Positions 7,356 through 11,685 of a stretch of 11,685 nucleotides of DNA are shown in pieces. Below the pieces are notes generated by a model, which made no database searches, was not told the origin of the DNA, and saw only the letters and a program-made list of their open reading frames with translations. Made by a program: the position numbers and the translations under genes. The first letter of the stretch is position 1. The number at the start of each line of letters is the position of its first letter. The DNA comes from CAG-791 sp963658695 (lineage in GTDB: Bacteria > Bacillota > Clostridia > Lachnospirales > Lachnospiraceae), in assembly GCA_963658695.1 (NCBI GenBank), contig CAVKRN010000067.1:1-11685 (forward strand), written 5' to 3'.

Positions 7356-7488
7356 AAGCTGTGCTGTGAGGTACAGAAGTAGAAGAAACTATTCGGGACG
7401 AAGAATAGGGATATTGAGTAAGGAGATGGTCCTCTGTCGGATCAGCGGGAATGCCCCGGCAAGAACATCCAGAAAAGGAGATTATATC
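7356..7488 (+). promoter_or_regulatory. 133-bp leader of rplS, possibly structured
   Basis: This is the longest gap inside the ribosomal unit. It contains a 6-bp stem CTATTC/GAATAG (7389-7394 with 7403-7408) and a small GGG/CCC hairpin near 7447-7456, ending in AAAAGGAG (7473-7480) before the rplS ATG. Firmicutes are known to have an L19 autoregulatory leader here, but I cannot match its consensus by eye. I see no convincing promoter; TTGAGT at 7414 has only a weak partner. Confidence 0.3.
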
Positions 7489-7830
7489 ATGAGCATTATC
7501 AGCGAAATCGAAGAGAGCCAGAAGAAGGAAGTATCTGCATTCAATGTTGGTGATACCGTTCGCGTACACAACAGAATCGAAGAGGGCAAGCGCTCCAGAG
7601 TACAGATCTTCGAGGGAACTGTTCTGAAGATTCAGGGCGGCGGAAGCCGGAAGACCTTCACGGTTCGCAAGGAGTCCAGCGGAATCGGCGTGGAGAAGAC
7701 CTGGCCTTTGTATTCTCCCAATGTAGAGAAGGTAGAGGTTGTTCGTCACGGTAAGGTCAGAAGAGCGAAGCTCAACTATTTGAGACAGCTTAGCGGCAAG
7801 AAGGCTAAGGTGAAGGAGCAGATTCGCTGA
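7489..7830 (+). CDS. rplS: Ribosomal protein bL19
   Basis: bL19 is a large-subunit protein at the subunit interface, forming the B8 bridge region. The 113-residue protein matches the family over its length: FNVGDTVRVHNRIEEGKRSR (18-37), VQIFEGTVLKIQGGG (38-52), TFTVRKESSGIGVEKTWPLY (56-75) and the RRAKLNYLR end (91-99). The frame is open far upstream into trmD, but the family start and the AAAAGGAG site fix the ATG at 7489. The gene is followed at once by a strong intrinsic terminator, so it is probably the last gene of the ylxM-rplS transcript. Confidence 0.98.
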   Translation: MSIISEIEESQKKEVSAFNVGDTVRVHNRIEEGKRSRVQIFEGTVLKIQGGGSRKTFTVRKESSGIGVEKTWPLYSPNVEKVEVVRHGKVRRAKLNYLRQLSGKKAKVKEQIR

Positions 7831-7856
7831 TTCGTTTGAGAGTGATGACGCGCGGA

Positions 7857-7890
7857 GCCGCACTGCATGGTCAGTGCGGCTTTTCTTTTT
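7857..7890 (+). terminator. Intrinsic terminator after rplS
   Basis: GCCGCACTG (7857-7865) pairs perfectly with CAGTGCGGC (7872-7880) around a 6-nt loop and is followed by TTTTCTTTTT. This is a textbook Rho-independent terminator 26 bp after the rplS stop. It marks the end of the ribosomal transcript. Confidence 0.93.
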
Positions 7891-7901
7891 AATCTGTTCA
7901 G

Positions 7902-7937
7902 CCACATTTTGATTTTCGAAGAACAATCAAAATGTGG
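7902..7937. repeat. Perfect 13-bp inverted repeat between rplS and lepB1
   Basis: CCACATTTTGATT (7902-7914) and AATCAAAATGTGG (7925-7937) are exact reverse complements around a 10-nt loop that itself contains TTCGAA. There is no T-tract on either strand next to it, and it lies just 11 bp beyond the rplS terminator and 51 bp before lepB1. It could be an operator, an mRNA 5' hairpin for the lepB1 transcript, or a small repeat element. Confidence 0.6.
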
Positions 7938-7988
7938 GTGTTAATCGATTATGAAATCGGCAGGTGGCCATAGGAATAGAGGTTTCTC

Positions 7989-8561
7989 ATGCGCAGCAAT
8001 CGCAGACGTACCCGGAATTTTACGGGGCTTACTTTCTATGAAGAAAAAGGAGCATCCAAGACGCAGCGCCTGATGGAGGCACTGCAATGGCTGGCGTATA
8101 CCGTGCTCGCGTTGTTTCTGGCTGTGGTATGCTTTCGCTTTTTTGGCTTTCGTGTCAGCGTGATTGGAAATTCCATGGAACCGGGGATTGCTGCCGGGCA
8201 GCATGTTCTGGTGAACCGCATTGCATATCGCATGGGCTCGGCAGAACGAGGCGATGTGATTGCCTTTTATCCCGGCGGCGATGAGAGAATGCATCCATCC
8301 ATTAAGCGGATTGTGGCACTTCCGGGGGATTCCGTGCAGATTATAAACGGAGTTCTTCTGGTCAATGGCGTGCCGAGTACCCTCGAAGAGTCCTACGGCA
8401 GCATTCAGAAGGCGGGACTTGCGGAAGAGCTTCTGATTCTGGATGACGGCGAGTATTTTGTAATGGGAGATAATCCGGCTGAAAGCGAGGATTCCCGCTC
8501 GGCGTCTTTGGGGATGATTGCCGAGGAAGATATCATCGGAAAAGTCTGGCTGACTTTGTAG
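7989..8561 (+). CDS. lepB: Type I signal peptidase, first copy
   Basis: Signal peptidase I cleaves signal peptides from exported proteins on the outer face of the membrane using a Ser/Lys dyad. The 190-residue protein has a long basic N-terminal stretch (1-30), one transmembrane helix (about 33-54), box B with the nucleophile Ser62 (GNSMEPG), box D with Lys106 (SIKRIVALPGD) and box E GDNPAESEDSR (160-170). The usual box E is GDNRxxSxDSR, so Pro replaces Arg here; the dyad itself is intact. It is a paralogue of the lepB at 9718, with matching segments such as ESYG and AGLA. ATG 7989 has an AGAGG site nearby. It follows the rplS terminator and probably heads the lepB-rbgA-lepB-rnhB group, although I could not find a convincing promoter. 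Confidence 0.94.
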   Translation: MRSNRRRTRNFTGLTFYEEKGASKTQRLMEALQWLAYTVLALFLAVVCFRFFGFRVSVIGNSMEPGIAAGQHVLVNRIAYRMGSAERGDVIAFYPGGDERMHPSIKRIVALPGDSVQIINGVLLVNGVPSTLEESYGSIQKAGLAEELLILDDGEYFVMGDNPAESEDSRSASLGMIAEEDIIGKVWLTL

Positions 8562-8651
8562 ACAGGACAACGTTTGGACATACAAGGACGCAACGTTGCC
8601 AGTCGGTGTTGGATTCTGACGGTTAAAAAGGCTTTTGCAGAGAGGTAAAAT

Positions 8652-9596
8652 ATGGATTACCAGTGGTATCCCGGACATATGACAAAGGCGCGGCGCATGA
8701 TGCAGGAAAACGTCCGCCTGGTGGATCTTGTGATTGAGATTCTTGACGCGCGCGTGCCGTTATCCAGCCGGAATCCGGACATCAATCAGCTGGCGCAGGG
8801 CAAGCAGCGCCTCATTATTCTGAGCAAGGCGGATCTTGCGGATCCGAAGGAAACCGAGCGCTTTGTAGGGTCCTTTGAGAAGGATGGCGCGGCGGTGATT
8901 GCACTGGATGCAAGAACGAAAAAAGCCAATGCGCAGATTATGAAAACCCTGCAGCGCATCACCAAAGAAAAAAAGGAACGGGATAAAAAAAGAGGAATCA
9001 TCGGACGCCCGGTTCGTGCCATGATCTGCGGAATCCCGAATGTGGGGAAATCCACCTTCATCAACACCCTGTCCGGTCGTTCCAGCGCCAAGACCGGCAA
9101 CAAACCGGGAGTAACCAAGGGAAAACAGTGGATTTCCTTTGCGGGGCTGGAGCTTTTGGATACACCGGGGATTCTCTGGCCAAAATTCGAGGATCAGACG
9201 GTAGGTATTCATCTGGCACTGGTGGGGTCCATTCGGGATGAGATTCTGGATGAGGAGGAGCTGGCGAGGCACCTTTTGAAGATTCTGCTGCTGCGGTATC
9301 CTTCGATGCTTTCGTCTCGATACGGAGAAAAGAAAAATAACAGTTCCGAAGCATTGCCGGCGGCCGAAACGGGTGATGCGACAGGCCAGATGCCGCAATT
9401 TCTAAGGGCTATGGAAGTTGCCGCAGAAAGTGAATATAATGACAGGGAGCTCCATGAGCTCCTCGTTCGAATTGCGCAGCAGAGGAACCTCCTTCGCAGC
9501 GGCGGTGAGCCGGATCCGAAACGGGCGGCGCATCTTTTGCTGGATGATTTCCGCTCCGGCCGAATCGGAGCGATTACACTGGATTGCCCAGACTGA
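8652..9596 (+). CDS. rbgA: Ribosome biogenesis GTPase RbgA (YlqF)
   Basis: RbgA is a circularly permuted GTPase needed for late maturation of the 50S subunit in Bacilli and Clostridia. The permuted motif order is plain: DARVP (32-36), G4-like SKAD (58-61), G5-like LDART (85-89), then the P-loop GIPNVGKST (127-135), the GVTKG switch (153-157) and G3 DTPG (170-173). The N-terminal WYPGHM contains His9, the residue implicated in GTP hydrolysis in RbgA. The C-terminal ANTAR-like helical domain follows, interrupted by a polar low-complexity stretch (about 223-250), which explains a length of 314 against roughly 280 in Bacillus. AGAGG lies shortly before the ATG. It is flanked by the two lepB genes. 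Confidence 0.96.
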   Translation: MDYQWYPGHMTKARRMMQENVRLVDLVIEILDARVPLSSRNPDINQLAQGKQRLIILSKADLADPKETERFVGSFEKDGAAVIALDARTKKANAQIMKTLQRITKEKKERDKKRGIIGRPVRAMICGIPNVGKSTFINTLSGRSSAKTGNKPGVTKGKQWISFAGLELLDTPGILWPKFEDQTVGIHLALVGSIRDEILDEEELARHLLKILLLRYPSMLSSRYGEKKNNSSEALPAAETGDATGQMPQFLRAMEVAAESEYNDRELHELLVRIAQQRNLLRSGGEPDPKRAAHLLLDDFRSGRIGAITLDCPD

Positions 9597-9717
9597 GGAC
9601 GCTGCAGGAGCGAAGCGGCGTATGATCTGCGCTGTTGCAACTGGCAATTGTTACGGATATGGACAGAAACTGCCTGTCATCAGGGACGGTTTTGTTTACC
9701 CGGGAAGGGATATAGAC

Positions 9718-10257
9718 ATGAAAAATACAGGAAGAACCATTGTATCCACTGTGGTGTGGTTTGCGGCAGTGATTGCGCTGTCCTGGCTCTTGATCACGTT
9801 TGTAGCACAAAGGACCGATGTAAACGGCTCTTCCATGTATCCGACGCTGGAGGACGGGGATCAGCTGATTGCCGATAAAATCACCTATCGGTTTAAGGAT
9901 CCGGAGCGCTTTGATATCATTATTTTCCCCTATCAGTATGCGGACAAAACCTATTTTATCAAGCGTATCATCGGTCTGCCCGGGGAAACGGTTCGGATTG
10001 ATGATGAAGGCAATATATACATCAACGGCACGCTCCTGAAGGAAAGCTACGGCTATGAACGGATGGAATATGCCGGACTTGCTGCGGAGGAGATTCAGCT
10101 GGCGGAGGATGAGTATTTTGTCCTGGGAGATAACCGGAATGTATCGGAGGACAGCCGATATCCGGATGTGGGATGCATTAAGCGGGAGGACATCATCGGA
10201 CGTGCCTGGCTGCGGATATATCCGTTTTCTAAATTCGGGTTGCTGACCGGAAAGTAG
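9718..10257 (+). CDS. lepB: Type I signal peptidase, second copy
   Basis: A second signal peptidase I, 179 residues, with a short N-terminus, one transmembrane helix (about 8-30), the nucleophile Ser39 in NGSSMYPTL, Lys82 in FIKRIIGLPGE and a canonical box E GDNRNVSEDSR (137-147). All catalytic boxes are standard, in contrast with the first copy. The frame is open upstream into the end of rbgA, but GGGAAGGGA (9702-9710) and the family length fix the ATG at 9718. The gap 9597-9717 after rbgA shows only a weak promoter-like pair (TTGCAA with TATGGA). rnhB starts 5 bp after the stop, so the two genes are surely co-transcribed. Confidence 0.96.
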   Translation: MKNTGRTIVSTVVWFAAVIALSWLLITFVAQRTDVNGSSMYPTLEDGDQLIADKITYRFKDPERFDIIIFPYQYADKTYFIKRIIGLPGETVRIDDEGNIYINGTLLKESYGYERMEYAGLAAEEIQLAEDEYFVLGDNRNVSEDSRYPDVGCIKREDIIGRAWLRIYPFSKFGLLTGK

Positions 10258-10262
10258 GATCT

Positions 10263-10967
10263 ATGACAAAGAAGGAAGAGGCTGCTGCAAAACGAATGGA
10301 GCGGCTGCAGAAGGAACAGGAACGAGTGGCCGGCATGCGGGCCTTTGAACGAGAAGCGATCCGCTGCGCCTTCGGCGATGACCTGCCGGCGGGCAAGAGT
10401 GTCAAAGAGCTCTTGATCTGCGGCATTGATGAGGCAGGGCGAGGCCCTCTTGCGGGACCGGTGGTGGCGGGGGCCTGCATTCTTCCGGCCGAGCATGATC
10501 TTATGTACCTCAACGATTCCAAGAAGCTATCTGCCAAAAAGCGGGAGGAGCTGTATGATGTCATTGCAGAGGAGGCCCTTGCCTGGTCGGTTGGCATTGC
10601 AGAACCTTCGCGGATTGATGAAATCAATATCCTGCAGGCAACCTATGAAGCCATGCGGGATGCCATTGCCGGACTTGGAGTTACGCCGGACGCGCTGGTA
10701 AACGATGCGGTGACGATTCCGAAGGTTGCCATCCCACAAGTGCCGGTGGTCAAGGGAGATGCTAAGTGCCTTTCCATTGCGGCGGCTTCAATCCTTGCAA
10801 AGGTGACAAGGGACCGCATGATGGAAGAATACGACAGGCTGTATCCGGAGTATGGCTTTGCCGGGCACAAGGGGTACGGAACCAAGGCACACATTGAGGC
10901 ACTGCAGGCCTTTGGACCTTGTCCTATCCACCGGAGAAGCTTCATCGGACACTTCGTGCAAGTTTAG
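10263..10967 (+). CDS. rnhB: Ribonuclease HII
   Basis: RNase HII nicks at ribonucleotides embedded in DNA, starting ribonucleotide excision repair, and removes RNA from RNA/DNA hybrids. The 234-residue protein carries the four expected carboxylates: D56 and E57 in GIDEAGRGPLAGP (54-66), D148 in VNDAVTIP (146-153) and D184 in KVTRD (180-184). The late GHKGYGTKAH (201-210) and GPCPIHRRSF (218-227) are also typical. About 50 residues of charged N-terminal extension, probably helical, precede the catalytic core, as in other Clostridia and Bacilli. The ATG lies 5 bp after lepB, with GTAGGA overlapping the lepB stop. The gene is followed by the 168-bp palindrome. Confidence 0.97.
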   Translation: MTKKEEAAAKRMERLQKEQERVAGMRAFEREAIRCAFGDDLPAGKSVKELLICGIDEAGRGPLAGPVVAGACILPAEHDLMYLNDSKKLSAKKREELYDVIAEEALAWSVGIAEPSRIDEINILQATYEAMRDAIAGLGVTPDALVNDAVTIPKVAIPQVPVVKGDAKCLSIAAASILAKVTRDRMMEEYDRLYPEYGFAGHKGYGTKAHIEALQAFGPCPIHRRSFIGHFVQV

Positions 10968-10985
10968 AAGTACCGCGCGAGCATT

Positions 10986-11153
10986 CCTAGTACATCGTTT
11001 GCAAAATAACTGGCCTAATAACGCAGAACTTTTTTCTGAGGGTGCGTGTCAAAAAACGTAGGCGTAGCGGGCTACGCTGAGGATTTTTGACACGTGCAAT
11101 CAGGAAAAAGGGCCAGTTAGTTAGGCTAGTTATTTAAAAATCGATGTACTAGG
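10986..11153. repeat. 168-bp palindromic element between rnhB and yraN
   Basis: The whole stretch is symmetric about 11069/11070 with no register shift. By my count 61 of 84 opposed positions are Watson-Crick pairs and 6 more are G.T. Blocks, outside to inside: CCTAGTACATCG/CGATGTACTAGG (10986-10997 with 11142-11153), AAATAACT/AGTTATTT (11004-11011 with 11128-11135), GCCTAA/TTAGGC (11013-11018 with 11121-11126), CTTTTTTCTGA/TCAGGAAAAAG (11029-11039 with 11100-11110, one G.T), CGTGTCAAAAA/TTTTTGACACG (11045-11055 with 11084-11094) and GCGTAGC/GCTACGC (11062-11068 with 11071-11077). No open reading frame lies inside. It fills most of the 218-bp gap and looks like a MITE or foldback element; a structured RNA is the alternative. 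Confidence 0.85.
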
Positions 11154-11185
11154 GTGGAAATGAAACGGCGACACGTGGAGGGTGA

Positions 11186-11593
11186 ATGAATCCAGGACAA
11201 TCGATGCAGGACGGGAATACAGGAAATCGGCGGCGGCGCGGCTCTTTGGGAGAGGAGCTGGCCGCTTCTTTTCTGATGCAGCACGGCGTGCAGGTTCTGG
11301 AGCGGAATTTTCGCAGCGGACGAAGCGGGGAAATTGATATCGTGGCGCGCGATGGGAATGTTCTGGTCTTTATTGAGGTGAAAATGCGCAAAAACGCAGC
11401 CAGTGGGACGCCGGAAGAAGCCATCACCTACTCCAAGCAGCGCACCATCTGCCGCACAGCTGATTATTACCGCTGCAGGCATCGAATTCCGGATGAGACA
11501 CCCATTCGCTTTGATGCCGTGGCGATTCGGCTGCAGGGAGACGGGAGGGCCCATGTTCGCTGGATTCGGAATGCGTTTCCCTACCATATATGA
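11186..11593 (+). CDS. yraN: YraN/UPF0102 family nuclease-like protein
   Basis: A 135-residue member of UPF0102 (YraN), a small family with a restriction-endonuclease-like fold, usually encoded beside rnhB; its role is not well established, though a link to DNA processing is assumed. The family core is present: RRGSLGEELAASFLMQHGVQ (17-36, with E24), LERNFRSGRSGEIDIVARDG (38-57, with D51) and VFIEVKMRKN (61-70, with E64 and K66), which together make a PD-(D/E)xK-like site. The ATG at 11186 has GGAGGGTG immediately upstream; ATG 11204 is an alternative that would remove six residues of a non-conserved N-terminus. It is separated from rnhB by the palindrome, which may isolate it transcriptionally. 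Confidence 0.93.
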   Translation: MNPGQSMQDGNTGNRRRRGSLGEELAASFLMQHGVQVLERNFRSGRSGEIDIVARDGNVLVFIEVKMRKNAASGTPEEAITYSKQRTICRTADYYRCRHRIPDETPIRFDAVAIRLQGDGRAHVRWIRNAFPYHI

Positions 11594-11685
11594 TCACTGT
11601 ATCGACGCCAACCAGCGACGGGTCCTGGCGGAGTTGTCCGATCAGGGTACGCTCCCGCTCCATCCTCGGACCTAGCGGTGCTAAG
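11594..11685. other. Window end: no supported gene
   Basis: After yraN the last 92 bases hold repeat copy 2 and then unassigned sequence. A reading frame from an ATG at 11590, overlapping the yraN stop as ATGA, stays open to the end, but its 32 residues are Ser/Arg-rich and resemble nothing I know. I do not call it. Confidence 0.4.
11596..11631. repeat. Dispersed palindromic repeat, copy 2
   Basis: This is the partner of 3542-3577: ungapped, 30 of 36 positions identical by my count, with the same 17-bp core at 11615-11631. It starts 2 nt after the yraN stop, again directly 3' of a gene. The outer stem is decayed here; only CCAG (11612-11615) with CTGG (11625-11628) still pairs around the same loop CGACGGGTC. 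Confidence 0.6.

Noticed and set aside
7036..7488. Open frame reading into rplS from within trmD
   Set aside because: It is a shadow of trmD in another frame; bL19 begins at 7489 with its own strong ribosome binding site.
9634..9662. TTGCAA-N17-TATGGA as a promoter for lepB2
   Set aside because: The -10 matches only three of six consensus positions; too weak to call.
9418..9717. Open frame upstream of the second lepB
   Set aside because: It overlaps the end of rbgA and adds no signal-peptidase features; ATG 9718 has a good ribosome binding site and gives normal length.
11087..11115. TTGACA inside the palindrome as an outward promoter for yraN
   Set aside because: No -10-like hexamer lies 16-18 nt downstream; the position 17 nt on reads GGGCCA. 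The opposite strand also lacks one.
10986..11153. Palindrome as an ordinary intrinsic terminator for rnhB
   Set aside because: It is far too long, has internal A/T runs inside the stem and lacks a T-tract after the right arm.
11403..11675. Alternative frame overlapping yraN and running to the end of the window
   Set aside because: It is out of frame with the clear yraN family match, and its residues beyond the overlap resemble no known protein.

Overview
The window is a dense, entirely forward-strand gene block from a Gram-positive bacterium of the class Clostridia, most likely a Lachnospiraceae-type organism of moderate GC content. The evidence is the gene order smc - ftsY - ylxM - ffh - rpsP - khpA - rimM - trmD - rplS - lepB - rbgA - lepB - rnhB - yraN, which is the classic Firmicute SRP/ribosome-maturation cluster. 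Two further points fit this: a membrane-anchored GH25-fold protein of Lachnospiraceae-like architecture, and strong AGGAGG-type ribosome binding sites. No species can be named from the sequence alone.

Layout. Positions 3-1424 hold the 3' part of smc (C-terminal coiled coil and ATPase half). ftsY (1452-2417) is overlapped at its end by a gene for a membrane-anchored GH25-fold protein (about 2398-3531) whose catalytic acids appear to be lost. A short intergenic stretch (3532-3674) carries a palindromic repeat and then an excellent sigma-A promoter (TTGACA-N17-TATGAT). This promoter starts the ylxM-ffh unit and shows that ylxM begins at a GTG at 3675. Next come rpsP, khpA, rimM, trmD (the last three coupled by ATGA overlaps) and rplS, closed by a textbook intrinsic terminator (7857-7890). 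After a second, T-less 13-bp hairpin (7902-7937) follow lepB1, rbgA, lepB2 and rnhB. A 218-bp gap then holds a striking 168-bp palindrome (10986-11153), followed by yraN. The last 92 bases hold a second copy of the repeat found at 3542-3577 and no gene I can support.

How the genes work together. FtsY and Ffh are the receptor and targeting GTPase of the signal recognition particle, and YlxM is their usual small partner. The two type I signal peptidases cut the exported proteins. RpsP, RplS, RimM, TrmD and RbgA make or mature the ribosome and tRNA. KhpA is an RNA-binding protein. SMC, RNase HII and YraN concern chromosome handling. This is mostly housekeeping sequence. The less ordinary items are the degenerate GH25 protein, the 168-bp palindrome, the dispersed 36-bp repeat and the duplicated signal peptidases flanking rbgA. 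I found no CRISPR array, tRNA, rRNA, transposase gene or defence system.
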